DNA of 64,000 bases from Ottelia alismoides. Taxonomy: Eukaryota > Streptophyta > Magnoliopsida > Alismatales > Hydrocharitaceae. Below are positions 21,893-34,100 of the stretch, piece by piece. The notes beneath the pieces are model-generated. The model was not told the origin of the DNA. It did no database searches and worked only from the letters and a program-made list of their open reading frames with translations. Within the stretch, counting starts at the first letter, position 1. Each line of letters begins with the position of its first letter. The stretch is taken from contig JAZKJV010000686.1 in assembly GCA_037367405.1 (NCBI GenBank), positions 310,001 through 374,000 on the forward strand, given 5' to 3'. The translations under genes and the position numbers were made by a program.

Positions 21893-22130
21893 GAAGCAGT
21901 GGTGGAGGCTGTGACGGGGACGTTGTTGGAACGATCGTGAGGTTGTGGATCCACAACATCGTTGGAGGGCATGTGGATCCAGAAGCACTTGGGGTTGTGA
22001 TAGATGACGAGGTGGGTGGGAGGAAAAGGGACGAGGGTGGAGAGAGTAAGGGGCGGAGGGCTGGGAGGGCGAGGGCAGAGGGCGTGGGAGGTGATGGGTG
22101 GGAAAGGGAGATGAGGTGGAAGTGAGGGGG
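21893..22130 (+). pseudogene. Captured MYB fragment, 3' part (presumed)
   Basis: Directly joins 2113 when element 1 is removed, giving an uninterrupted reading across the junction (SNEE then EAVVEAV) for some 18 codons to a TGA. The remainder is G-rich and Gly/Arg/Glu-biased in another frame to about 22125. I see no conserved MYB C-terminal motif, so this could be the variable C-terminal region or unrelated captured DNA. Confidence 0.45.
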
Positions 22131-22254
22131 AGTAGTACTCAATGTAAATTCGATAAACAAAATAGGTATAGGTATAATGTAAAAGACCCTAATAGAATCT
22201 GGTTAATTTTAACATGTAAATGGATGGGGGTTAACCATTTGCAGGTTAAGAGTT

Positions 22255-22347
22255 AGCAGGTTTACCGGGTTGAAGGAGGACGTAGGTTGTTTCAAAGGTC
22301 GTGGAGGTAATTGACAAAGATTATAGGATCGGCCAAATAAAAATCCC
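22255..22347 (-). repeat. Right terminal inverted repeat
   Basis: Reverse complement of 1341-1434. Shared blocks include TCTTTGTCAATTACCTC, CCTTTGAAACAAC and TCAACCCGG. The terminal CCC is followed by AATAAATA. Confidence 0.65.
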
Positions 22348-22584
22348 AATAAATAATGCAATCCTTTTGGAATTATTAAATATAGCAAATATATACATAA
22401 AGTTTAACAAAAATTATTTTTGGATTTTTTAAAATTTTTCTAATGGTTTTTTTAAATTTTCTAGCATTTTTTATAAAGCTTTTAATAAATCAAAAAGAAA
22501 AATAAAATAATAAGGAAATAATGCGAATGTTTTTAGAATTTTATATCATGTAATGTCAAAAATGGATGAAAATAATACAGAATG
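22348..22584 (-). repeat. Old gypsy LTR, middle piece (host copy, part 2)
   Basis: AT-rich sequence between the TIR element and gypsy element 2. By composition and position it continues 916-1340 across the TIR insertion and is continued at 34670. No gene. Confidence 0.4.
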
Positions 22585-25500
22585 TGATGAATCTGCATTT
22601 CATCATCTTTATTCATTTATTTTAGCTTAAAATCCCTTATAAAACACCTGTACATAATACTAACTCCATTACTAACTTGCATCTGTGTGTAAATATTATA
22701 TATTGTATATTATTTTAACCTAAAATAAATAAATAAAGAAGAAAGGAAAAATAAAGAAGAAAAAAGAAAGAAAGAAGATTGTATATATGAAATAGATACA
22801 GGCTGAACCAGACCCCGCGAGAAGGTCAAGACTTGACTTAATTGACCAGGAATAAAGTAAAGGGAGATAGGGTCCTTAATCAGAAAATCCAAAAAAAATG
22901 TGTATTGTAAATAATTCTCACTTATTTTTGTATATATGTATAAAATTAACACTATTTTATTTGTACATAAATTGACCTCAAATAAAATAATTTTCAAAAC
23001 AATAGTTGTAAATAAAAATGTTTTTAAATAATAAAAATATTTGCCAAATAAAATCATGTATATAATAAAAGTACCCACATCCGGAAAAGCCATTAAGCGA
23101 TAATTAAAAGATTAATTTCAGCTCCATATGAACTCAAATCGAACCAAACTCACTTCCATTGTATTCTAAATCAAATTGTCTTTAAAATGGATGTGATTTC
23201 ATAATTTTTGGAGTTACGATTGAAAAGTCGGTTTTCTGATATGGTTTGTGTAATTCTACCATTTCTCTATACATATCGTATTTGTAAATGTTGGTATTTT
23301 CTACTTATTATTTAAAATAAAAAAATTTAAAATTTAAAAACTAAACTTATTTCCTTATTTAACCATGTATATAATGTACCATATGTATATAGTATATGTA
23401 TATAGTTAAATTTTTTCAATAACCACCACAAGAAAATAAAAAAATTAACATTTATTTTTCAATTTAATAATATGGTAAAATATAAAAAATAGTTTTTTAA
23501 GTAATTTTAAGTTTATCTTGTTTTAATTTTTTCCTTATCTCTTATCTTTATTCGACATTTTAAAAATTCAAACTCCTTTCTTTATCTGTTAATATGGTTC
23601 CCTCCCCTCATTTCAACGGGATCAGTCTTTGGTGAGAGGAGCCGGATCTCTGAGAGACTTCTTATCATAGAAGGGTGCTTAGCCTCTAAGTCGTCCGGTG
23701 ACAGTGAGTCAGCCTTCGTCGAAGCGATTGAGGTCTTTTTCGCTCCTAAGATGAGATACGTATTTTTTCTCTTCTTTTTAATCTAGGTTAACTTATTTTT
23801 ATCTCTCGCATTTTTATTTCATTCTCATTTTTTATCTCAATCATAAAATCCACCACGACTTGATTCGCCATTGATCTCGAGTTTTCATCTCATTTTCTTG
23901 ATATCATCACTTCACGTTCTATCTCATGCAATCACTCAACTCCGGCCACGCAAAGTGTCCATTCACATATTTTTTTTTCAATTTTTTATTTATTTAAATA
24001 AGCAAAGATGATGCATTGTGCTTGAGTCCTCTTCTATTTCCAAAAAATAAAAAAAATAAAAATATACCTATACAGTTATTTGTCTAAAATTTGTTTTGCA
24101 AGATAAAAAAATAAAATTAAAAAAATTTATTTATAATTTATGTTAAAAAAAGTTTTTATTTATTTAATTTCTGTTTTTATATTTAAAAAAATAAAGAAGG
24201 GTTCCAAGGATAGGCATCGCTCCACTAGCTAGCGCCCGTCGCCAAGCATCGTCACCAATATCCGCCCTCCACTGCACAGTTACTGCCTTCCACCATGAGA
24301 TCCATTCACTTCCGCGAAACCTCACGCCAACAACGCCTTCGATCGACGATCGTGACCTTTTCATCGACCTCCCAATAATCGCGCGCACCTCCATTGAAGA
24401 CCTACGCGTGAACTAAACGCCATCCCTGCTGATAGCACATGTGCCACCACGATCTGTCGGTCGTCCTCTATCAGCCAGCTGCAGCCACCTACGGCACCAC
24501 CGGACTCTGCCACAGCCACCTGCGGCATCGAAGATGTCACCGCTCATCAACAACGTCGCTTGGAGCCTTGCAGTCCGAGCACCTCCGGTGCACCACCGAT
24601 AATCTGTCGCCGGCTGTCTCCTGCAAACTACTCGAATCCCCGCCGTCCTTGAAGCCACTGCCGCATGCGTGCCTTGGAGAAAGGAAGAACGGCAGCGCAC
24701 CTTCGCGTGCTTTTGGCGAACGAAGAAGAGCAATGAAAGAACCCTAGCGAGTATTATTTTATTCTAGAAAATTTGCAACTACTCCCCACAAAGTTCTGAT
24801 AATTGCGCATACGCCCCTTCCAGCATTCAAGAACTTTGCACATTTCTATTGGGTAATTTTTACTTCCAGTCCGCTAGTTATTCGTGTTATATTTTATTAT
24901 CAAAAATTTGAATTAATTGCATTTCAGTCCCTATTTTCCAGAAAATTTATTTCGCATGTTCTTTTTATTGAAATAAATGTTTCATTCCTCAAAACATTCT
25001 ACAAAATTTTATGTATATTCCTGATGTGTGTATCTTTCTAGCTGAAAATTTTCATTACATTTTATTTTCCTTTGTTATTATTAAAAAATAAAAAATTTGT
25101 TTCATTCTCTCTTTATGAAATTCAAAAATTCATAACAATTTGAATATTGCTCTAAAAATTCCAAAAAAGGATTATTTTCTTGTTGTCTTTTTTTTCCTAT
25201 CCAATTTTTGCGCATTAGTTATTTATAAAATCCAAAAAAAATACTAAAAAACTTATAAAAATCATAAAGAATTATAGGAAAAAAATCCAAAGATAGTGAT
25301 TTCAGTTCCTATGTGTAGATATTTGCCTATAGTTTAGCATAAAAATAGTTATATGGAGTTCTGGGCAATTAAAATATTTTAAGTTGCAAATTACTCCTAG
25401 CTATGCACAGTTTATCATTTTTTCCTCTGTTTGATTTTTATAAAAATATAAAAACATCTAAAAATTCTATAAAAATTAAAAAAATATTACAAAGCCTTTA

Positions 25501-26006
25501 AAATCCAAACATATTTTCTCTAGATTTTTTTAAGCAATTTAATATAATTAAAAAATACAGAAAGAGTGTCGTGTGCGTGTATTTCTTCCCTTATGCATAT
25601 TGTTCCTTATTAAAAAATTTAAAAATTTACAAAATTTTAATCACTAAAAATTTGAAAATCAGTAAATAAAAATAAAAATTTAAAAAAAATAAAAATAAAA
25701 AGAGAAAATTTCCGAAAAACTAAGGATAGTTTGTATTTGAGATTCCTGCTTTTTCTCTTAATTGATTTTTCGTCGATTATTTGAATAACCCATGGAAATT
25801 GTAGCCTCCATGAGTTCGATCATGTTCGCTATACAGGTAAATAAGTAGCAAAAAACATTTCTCTTGCTCCACATTATTCTTTGTGATTAATTTTATAGCT
25901 AGAGAACAAAAAAATAAAAATTGTTTGTATGATCCGAGAATTTTGGGGATTGCAATGACAACTCTATCCAATAATAAATCAATCCTCGAGATTTTTCGTG
26001 TTAACA
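22585..26006 (+). repeat. 5' LTR of element 2
   Basis: 3,422 bp, starting TGATGAATCTGC with the terminal palindrome and ending GTTAACA. It has AT-rich ends and a GC-rich core at about 24190-24740 in which apparent frames on both strands are compositional. The U5 motif GCCTCCATGAGTTCGAT is at 25804-25820. I could not pick a convincing TATA box. Confidence 0.9.
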
Positions 26007-26009
26007 AAA

Positions 26010-26027
26010 CAATGTCATTGCTGGGAG
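26010..26027 (+). other. Decayed tRNA-Asp primer binding site, element 2
   Basis: CAATGTCATTGCTGGGAG three bases after the LTR aligns to TGGCGCCGTTGCCGGGGA. Almost every difference is a C-to-T or G-to-A change, as expected from decay of methylated cytosines. Confidence 0.65.
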
Positions 26028-27209
26028 ACCCGACGATGGTAGTTAGGCTTGTCTTTTGATCTGCTATTCTTGGTTGTAAATAATTTTCCACATCTATTCC
26101 ATTGTTTTCATTTCATTTTTCTTGCTCATATTTGATAATTTTGTTTCTTACAAATTCTCTCTTTTCTTTTTCTTGCGAGGGCCCGCAGAGCGAAGGAGGC
26201 GATCCTAGGAGAGCCGAAGCACCCAAGTAAAGCAGAGGCAGCTTGATTCTTCACCAAGCCGCAGGATAGCGTGATAGGAGGAGAAGAAGAATTTATTTTA
26301 TTTATTTTAATCATTTGAACTCTGTAAACGGACATTCATTCGTTGCAAGGTCTGTTTCGCCAAGTGTCAGTGCAATTGGGGGACCTCACCGGATTTGTTT
26401 TCATCGCTTTATTTTTATTTGTTTCACGCGGATTTCGTGAGCTACCTATTGATTGCTATATTTAATGTACTTGAGATAGGTAATTAATTAGGTCCAAACA
26501 CCATAAAAAAGAATTTCTGTAACTATAGAGTAGAGCGTAATATTGGACTTTAGTCAAATTTAACTTGTTCTTACACGTTAATAGAAGTTATTATTAGGAC
26601 GATTCACGTGCATCATATAAGTAACTTTATTTTTCTGTATTTAAATTCTGCGTGGATCACCCTGCATATAGAGTGCTGGGGACAAGGTACGCATCTCTAA
26701 CCCCTACATGCATCATTGTTTTTAATCATGCATTGGCATTTCCAATATCCTTCATTGTTTTCACTCACATAAGTTAAAAAGGTAATTGGATACCTGGTAG
26801 GCGATTCATTTAAAATATTTAAACCAAGTGACAACTGCCTAAAATTTAGGACTGCTAAAGAAAACTCGGCCCTAAATATAAACATAAAGGAAAATATTTG
26901 TCTTGGGGAGAGTAATCCCCTCATTGTATTCGTTTTAACTTTCTCGTGTACACACTAAGGTTAGTGCCCAAATCCCATAATTCAACCTAAGTGTTTGTAC
27001 AACTTTGTGTTTGATCGCCTAACTCTAAATTGTCAAGATAATTAACCGAGCTTTCATGGTCTTCACTGAGTTGAGTTGGTGAATTGGGGGTTTGTATTGT
27101 GTTTGATTTCTTGTGTGCATACTAGATCCTTCTGCACATTTGCGCCTTTTTGTTCACACCTTTTGACTTGACCCTCGTGCTCTCCTAATCATTTTCTCTT
27201 GTTTCAGAG
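26028..27209 (+). other. Leader of element 2
   Basis: 1.2 kb between PBS and the gag start, AT-rich, no convincing coding frame. Confidence 0.5.
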
Positions 27210-27610
27210 ATGGCCGACTGGAGTTACTTTTATCCAATTTTCGCGGATCCCTCATACCCTCTAACCGATCTACCTTCCTTTTTCCAGGAGGACTTTCCTC
27301 CTGATTTTTGTGCATATCCACCTAACCCATTATTTCAGGAGTCTGAGGACTTTGATTCTCACCACTCACATCCCACTCACCCGATCTTGGGATTTTGGAG
27401 TCACCTTTCACGATTTACACACTTGAGACCCTAAATCTGATGATGGAGCATATGAATTCAAGGTTTAAAAATCTATTTAACATTAATACAAGCCAGAATG
27501 TTGCTCCACTATTTGAGGATATAGATTCACTTGAAGATAATCGTGAGAGCTTGCAATTGTCCAAAATACAAAAAAATGAGAAAAAAATTAAAAATCTAAA
27601 AAGATTTCGG
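27210..27610 (+). pseudogene. Gag N-terminal remnant of element 2
   Basis: ATG at 27210 opens MADWSYFYPIFADPSYP, similar in style and position to the start of Gag in element 1 (MSNWGDLDALFTDLS). The frame stops at 27432. A second frame (from 27395) gives a Leu/Asn/Lys-rich coiled-coil-like stretch to 27611. The capsid domain that should follow is absent. Confidence 0.55.
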
Positions 27611-27650
27611 TAGACACATTGATGATTCATTTTATGAAGAGAGGGCACCC

Positions 27651-28571
27651 ATGCCAAACCATTTTCCCACACAGTCATTCACCACATGTCCCAACCTTGA
27701 CCTCGAGGATGCCACTGTACAGACTACTCTTGGTAATCCTCATGTATATGTTGATTCTGATCTCCTCTCTTGTATGGAGGAGGTCCAAAAATTCAAAAAA
27801 ATGTTGACTGAACCCAAATTGGTGGCCACCCTTCACGCGATCATTAAAGCCCCACTTCAACCGGACATGACTCATTTATCTACTCCTCATCTCAAGAAGA
27901 GAAAGCGAAGGAGCATATCTAAGAATCACATCTTGACCATGGACACTGCCTACATCATCTCTCACCGTCCGCATTTTAAGAAAGGGAATATTGCCACACC
28001 TCTTATGAGTTGCTCCATCTCTGACTATTCTTGTGACAACACTCTCCTTGACGATGGTGCTTCAATCAATATAATACCCTTCTCTATGGTACAGTCTCTT
28101 CATCATGGGCCTCTCAAGAAAATCGGGATGATAGTTGAATTTGTTGATGGATCTATTAAGAGGCTGAAGGGTATTTTGGAAAATGCTGTCATTTTTATTT
28201 AGGGCATGAACTTTACTTTTGATTTTTTCGTATTGCCCATGGAGACATCCACCCATATGGAGCATCCTCCAATCATCGTGAGATGACCTTTCCTCGCCTC
28301 TGCGAGAGCCATTATTGATTATAGATTGGGAGAGATTCGCTTCCATTCTGATATAGGGAGCGATGTGTTGATCATTACACCCACTACTGACCAGACACCT
28401 GCATCACATGAGAGTGTGCCCGTGTTAGCGAACACCAAGGACCTTGACCTTGATGATAATATTAGATATTCTTGTTGTATGTTGGATGATATTAAGACCC
28501 AAGAATTCCTCTTAGGGGAGGAAGATACAAAAAGCATAGACCTTGGAGTTCCCCCTTCTGGTACGTGGTGA
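27651..28571 (+). pseudogene. Aspartic protease segment of element 2
   Basis: The first open segment (27651-28202) carries the retropepsin-like active site LLDDGASINIIPFSMVQSL at about 28047-28103 and a following KRLKG region that aligns with the protease of element 1 (LLDNGSSINLMP...STKRSQG). A TAG at 28200-28202 and a TGA near 28284 break it. Beyond, the IIDYRLGEIRFHSD segment matches ALFDYKIGKIQF of element 1, then an acidic spacer follows to 28571. In autonomous Athila elements RT follows; here it never appears. Confidence 0.7.
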
Positions 28572-29136
28572 TGCATTGATGACATCCACGGGATTTACAC
28601 TATAGACACCTTAGAGCAGAAGGCAGACTCTGAGACTAAACAGGACGGACATGATTTGACTACTTTAATTGATGAGACCATTCCTATTCACCTTGATTTA
28701 GATTAGTCCGATAAGGACGAATTTGATTTAATTGCTTTTAAAAAGGAATCCAGGCCTTTTACTAAGGATGATGATCTAGGAGAGGCTCACCATGATGTAA
28801 TTGATCTTACTTTTTCGGATAATGATTTCGAGCCTTTTTACTTCGATATTTGCGAGACTTCCAGGCTAGACATGACCACACTACTTCCAGGACTGGTTTA
28901 GTCCTGCACACTCTAAAACTGCTAGGGATACATTCTTAGTCAATCCTAATCAGTTTATGTCTAATGATGACCCCAATATCGACCTACACCTTGTCAGATC
29001 CATTCCTCAGCGATCCCACAAGAAGGTTCTCTTTCGACCTTCTTGACCTTTGTACATCCACTCCTTTTGTATGTCCTTTCGTTTTATTCCTTCTTCTCCC
29101 ATTTTATCATAAACCCCTTTTCCATGTGTATATATG
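28572..29136 (+). other. Acidic spacer remnant of element 2
   Basis: Frames rich in Asp/Glu with stops, apparently the decayed end of the protease spacer. No RT motif in any frame. Confidence 0.45.
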
Positions 29137-29526
29137 CTATACTTAGGATGTGCTTTATCTTAAGTATAAGGGTTAAAGGATTTGTGTTGTTCATATTCGT
29201 AATTTTCATCACTCCTGATGTTTCCTATACTTAGGGATACTCTACCCTAAGTATAGGGGGAGTGATGTTGTTCATATCATCTTTTTTGTGTTTTCCATTG
29301 AGTCCATACATTCTCTTCATCGATTTTCCCTTTTGCACAGTCTACTATACTTAGGATTACTTGATCCTAAGTATAGGAGGGATCACCGAATGCTCTTCTT
29401 TCTATCTTTTCTTTGAGTCATTGTAGCATAGGATTCTTTTCACTTTTCTATACTTAGCACGAGTTATGTCTTCCTATGTCGCTCTCTGATCACTATGAGG
29501 ACATAGTTCGAGCTAAGTATAGGGGG
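29137..29526 (+). other. Hairpin array with PPT-like arms, element 2
   Basis: Short hairpins at 29137-29172, 29225-29260 and 29345-29381, then a long one at 29448-29526. Arms are CTATACTTAGG/CCTAAGTATAG with trailing G-runs (AGTATAGGGGGA at 29250-29261). The long stem also pairs CGAG.TATGTC with GACATAGTTCGAG. Directly behind it comes GTATACATTGTATATATAT, also seen in sense after the array of element 1. Confidence 0.88.
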
Positions 29527-31177
29527 AGTCGTATACATTGTATATATATTTTAGACATAACTTGTACTTTAATATGATTACTTTGGAGATATATATAATT
29601 TCGTAAAATCCACGTATGTATAAAAAAACTAAAAAAAACAACAACAAAACAACAAAAAAACAAAGCAAAAAAATAAAAAATAAATAAGGAAAAAACAAAA
29701 AAAATCCTTTTTGTATATACTTGTATATATTTTACTAACTCTTTTACCTTTAAAAAATCCCTAAAAATTACAAAACCAAAAGTCCATAAAATTTTTCACA
29801 ATTAAAAAAAACTTTCTTTTCACATCTGCATTTTTTTCAAAAAAATCCATAAGAAGTTCAAAATTATAAAATTGTTTCAAAAAAAACTATCTTTTCACAT
29901 CTGCATTTTAAAAAAAATCATAAAAAAGTTCGAAATTAGAAAATTATTTCAAAAAACTTTTTGCTTTCTTTTTGCATTGTACATTATTTTTTGCATTTGC
30001 ATGTCAAATTTTCAGGATAGTGTTGACATTTAAACTAAGTCTGGAATAAAATTGAAGAATGGAGCTTAGTTGGACATTAATCCACTTAATTTCATAGGAA
30101 CCTTATAAGAGATGGAGTTAAGACTTTTTAGGTCCTAGTGACTTAATTCTTTGAGTCCATAAGACTATGTTTACATGTCATCTTGAGTAGTCTAAATAGA
30201 ATATTTAACAATACACGCATAATTCTTTCAGACCATGGCTTATCTTGGACAAGCACTCTACACGTAGCTCTTCATGGAGGAGGTAGTGAGGAGACATAAT
30301 CTTTTGGCTTGGGGTAGCATACGAGCATAGTACATCTAGGTGGAACCTCTCGTCTTCCTTTAGGGAGGGAAGTGCGTCTCAACCTAATCTAGCAGTGTTG
30401 AGTTCTAAAGACGGGATGCTATGGGGTTGCAATAATTGCTACAAAAGAGGGATAGTCTACTGGATCAAGAGGAAAAACTCCTTATGTACATGATGCACCT
30501 TGTATATATTTTCGAAAAAAAGAAGAATAAGAAGAAAAATGCAGAATCTCCAAAAGTGGACAGACCTGATTGAAAAATAAAATGCCTATCGGAGTGTATA
30601 TACAAGGATAAAAATAATAATAAGGGCTTCAAAATCAATTTTTTTGTAAGCTTGGAGCAGATGACTTCGCTACACTGGTCATGCATCTCAGGATAGGTAG
30701 CTACACTAGTTAGCATCCATTTTTTCCTCCATCCCCTCTTCTTAAGATGGTTGTATCAGAACTTAGAAGGGAATATCCTCCCTCCTTGAGGAAAGAGTTG
30801 CTAGACCGAGGAACTAGAGTTACCTTGTTGAGGGAGGTTGTTTCTTTGATACTTTTGAGACGGGGAGCTATAATTCACTTACACCATACAAGTAAAGATT
30901 CGTAGTCACAAGAATTTGTCTATGTAGACTTGTTCTGACCTGATTATTGACGCGGCCAGGATAGAAGTCTTTTGGAACTTAGAGTCTATTAGGTTTTAAA
31001 TCCATTTCCCATTAAGGTTCCGCCACACTAATAATCCAAAGGTCTGACAGAGTTCCAAAGTACAATTTTATGAAGATAAGTTTAATATTCAGTAGTGTCC
31101 TAATTCCTTTATTTTTCCTTCATTTTTTCTTTTATTCACTTATTCTTTCAAATAAGTGTTTGCTAAGGCACTGGCAA
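29527..31177 (+). other. Conserved non-coding 3' region of element 2
   Basis: Contains the block series shared with 8798-10113 (TTAATCCACTTAATTTC at about 30078, GACTTAATTCTTTGAGTC at 30141, ATGTCATCTTGAG at 30175). No coding frame. 29620-29990 is an A-rich, degenerate stretch. Confidence 0.6.
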
Positions 31178-31195
31178 AAGTAAAGCATAAGGGGA
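31178..31195 (+). other. Degraded polypurine tract of element 2
   Basis: AAAGTAAAGCATAAGGGGAA directly before the LTR; related to TAAGTATAGGGGG with substitutions. Confidence 0.55.
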
Positions 31196-34100
31196 AGATG
31201 AATCTGCATTTCATCATCTTTATTCATTTATTTTAGCTTAAAATCCCTTATAAAATATTTGTATATAATAGTAACTCCATATTCTTACTAACTTGCATCT
31301 ATGTGTAAATATTGTATATTGTATATTATTTTTACTTAAAATAAATAAAGAAAGAAAGAAGACTGTATATATGAAATAGATACATGCTGACCCGAACCTC
31401 GAGAGAAGGTCAAGACTTGACCTAATCAACCAGGAATAAAGTAGGGGGAGATGGGGTCCTTAATCAGAAATTCCGAAAAAATGTGTGTTGTAAATAATTC
31501 TCACTTATTTTTTTTATATCTGTATAAAACTAACACTATTTTATTTGTATATAAATTAACCTCAAATTAAAATATTTTTTAAAAAAGTTGTAAATAAAAA
31601 TGTTTTCTAAATAATAAAAATGTTTGTCAAATAAAATCATATATATATATAATAAAAGTAATCACATCTGGAAAAGCCATTAAGCGATAATTAAAAGATT
31701 AAGTCCGACTCCATATGAACTCAAATTGAACCAAACTTACTTCCGTTGTATTCTAAATTAAATTATTTTTAAAAGGGATGTGCTTTCATAATTTTTGGAG
31801 TTACAGTTGAAAAGTCAGTTTTCTAGGGTGGTTTGTGCAATTTTACCATTTATCTGTACATATCGTATTTGTAAATGTTGGTAAATATTTTTTACTATTT
31901 GCTTAAAATAAAAATAAAAAAATAAAAATTTTAAAACAAAAAAACTAAACTAATTTCCTTATTTAACCAAGTATATAATGTACCATATGTATATAGTATA
32001 TGTATATAGGTAAATTTCTTAAATAACCACCACCAAAAATTAAAAAATTAATATTTGTTTTTCAATTTAATAAAGTGACGAAAATACAAAAAAATTAGTT
32101 AAGTTTTGTAAATAATTTTAAGTTTATCTCATGTTAAAATTTTCTTTTATCACTTATCTTCATTCAAAATTTTAAAAATTCAAACTCCTTTTTTATCTAT
32201 TAATACGACTCCATCTCCCTCATTCCAACAGGATCAATCCTTGGTTAGAGGAGCTCGATCTCCGAGAGTCTTCTTGTCGTATAATGATGCCTAGCCTTTG
32301 AATCGTTCGGTGACAACAAGTCGGCCTTCGTCGAGGCAATTAAGGTCTTTTCCGCTCCTAAGGTGAGATCCACATTTTTCTCTTGTTTTTATTTCATTGT
32401 CATTTTTATGTAGATCATAAAATCCATTATGACTTGATTTGCTGTCGATCTCAAGTTTTCATCTGATTTTCTCGATCTCATCGCTTCACGTTCCTCCTCA
32501 CACAATCTCTCAACTCCGACCACACAGGGTGGTCGGAGACTGGGATTCGATTCTTCCATTTGACTGGATCCCCATTAACATCTTTTTTTTCAAAAAAAGT
32601 TATTTATTTAAATTAGCAGATATGAGGTATCGTTCTTAAGTCCTCTTTTATTTCCAATAAATAAAAAATTAATAAAAATATACACATATATTTATTTATT
32701 TGTCTAACATTTATTTTGCCTGATAAAATAAAAAAATTAAAAAATTAAAAAAAATTATTTACAGTTTCTTTTCAAAAAAAGGTTTTTATTTATTTCATTT
32801 TTGTTTTTAAATTTAAAAAAAACAAATAAAAAAAAGGGTTCCAGCAGCAGGCGCTTCTCACCAGCCAGCGTTCGCAGCCTATCGCCGAGCACTGTCACCA
32901 ACATCCACCCTCTACCACACAGTCACCGCCTTCCACCGCGAGATCCATTCACCTCCATGAACCCTCACGCCAACACCATTGCCGACCGACGATCGTGACT
33001 TTCTCGTCGACCTCCCAACAATCATGAGCACCTCCATCGAAGACCTACGCGCGAACTAGTCACCATCCCTGCCGACAGCACCCGCGCCACCGTAATTCAC
33101 TGGCCATCCTCCATCAGCCCGTCGCAGCCACCCGCAGCACCGCCCGACTCCACCGCAACCACCTGCGACACTGAAGCCGCCACCACTTGTTAGCAACACC
33201 GATCGCATCCCCACAGTCTAAGCACCTCTCGTGTGAAGCCCCATGTCACTGACGATCTACCCTCAGCCGCCTCTTGCAAACCGCTTGAAACCCCGCCATC
33301 CTTGAAGCCACTACTGCCATGTGCTTTGGAGAAAGGAAGAATGGTGGCCCGACCTCGCCCCCTTTGGTTCTTTTGATGAAGAACGAAGAAGAGCAACAAA
33401 AGAACCCTAGCGAGTATTATTTTATTCTCGAAAAAATGCAACTACCACCCTTAAAGTTCTGACAATGGCACAGAATCCCTTTCTAGCATTCAAGCATGTT
33501 CTTTGCACGTTTCTATTGGGTAATTTTCACTTCCAGTCTGCTAGTGGTTTGTGTTATATTTTATTGTAAAAACTCTGAACTAATTGTATTTCAGTCCCTA
33601 TTTCTAGACCATTTATTTTGCATGTTCTTTTTATTGAAATAAATGTTTTCATTGCTCTAAAAATTCTACAAAAAATTGTGTATATTCCTAATGTGTGCAT
33701 CTTTCTAGCATAAAATTTTCATTGCATTTTATTTTCCTTTGTTATTATTAAAAACATAGTGTCATTTTCTCTTCCTAAAATTAAAAATTCATAAAAATTT
33801 GAATATTGAAATAAAAATTCCAAAAAACTAGATTAATTTTCTTTTGATTTCTTTTCCAGTTTTTGGGCATTAATTACTTAGAAAATTCAAAAAATTGCAA
33901 ATTATTGAGATTCTTATAAAAAATCATAAAAAATTATAGAAAAAATCTAAAAATAGTGATTTCAGTTCCTGTGTGTATATATTTATCTATATTTAGCATA
34001 TAAATAATTGTCAGGAGTTTTGGGCACATAAAATATATTTAAGTTGCATATTACTCCGGGATGTACATTGTTTATCATTTTTACCACTGTTTGATTTTTA

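Larger units (their letters stand above)
1341..22347. mobile_element. TIR DNA element carrying a captured MYB fragment (Pack-type)
   Basis: The ends are inverted copies of each other (1341-1434 and 22255-22347, about 94 bp, roughly four in five bases identical). The element is flanked on both sides by AATAAATA (1333-1340 and 22348-22355), which looks like an 8-bp target duplication. Removing the Athila element (2114-21887 plus one AGGAG copy) leaves about 1.2 kb. This contains a CT-rich 5'-UTR-like stretch (about 1535-1600) and an R2R3-MYB fragment. A non-autonomous TIR element with a gene fragment and no transposase fits a Pack-MULE. The 8-bp duplication also fits hAT, and the duplicated bases are low-complexity AT, so the superfamily stays open. 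Inserted in an older gypsy LTR. Confidence 0.55.

Noticed and set aside
24164..24747. Frames of about 100 codons on both strands
   Set aside because: GC-rich core of the element 2 LTR; the counterpart at 32830-33430 does not keep the frames.
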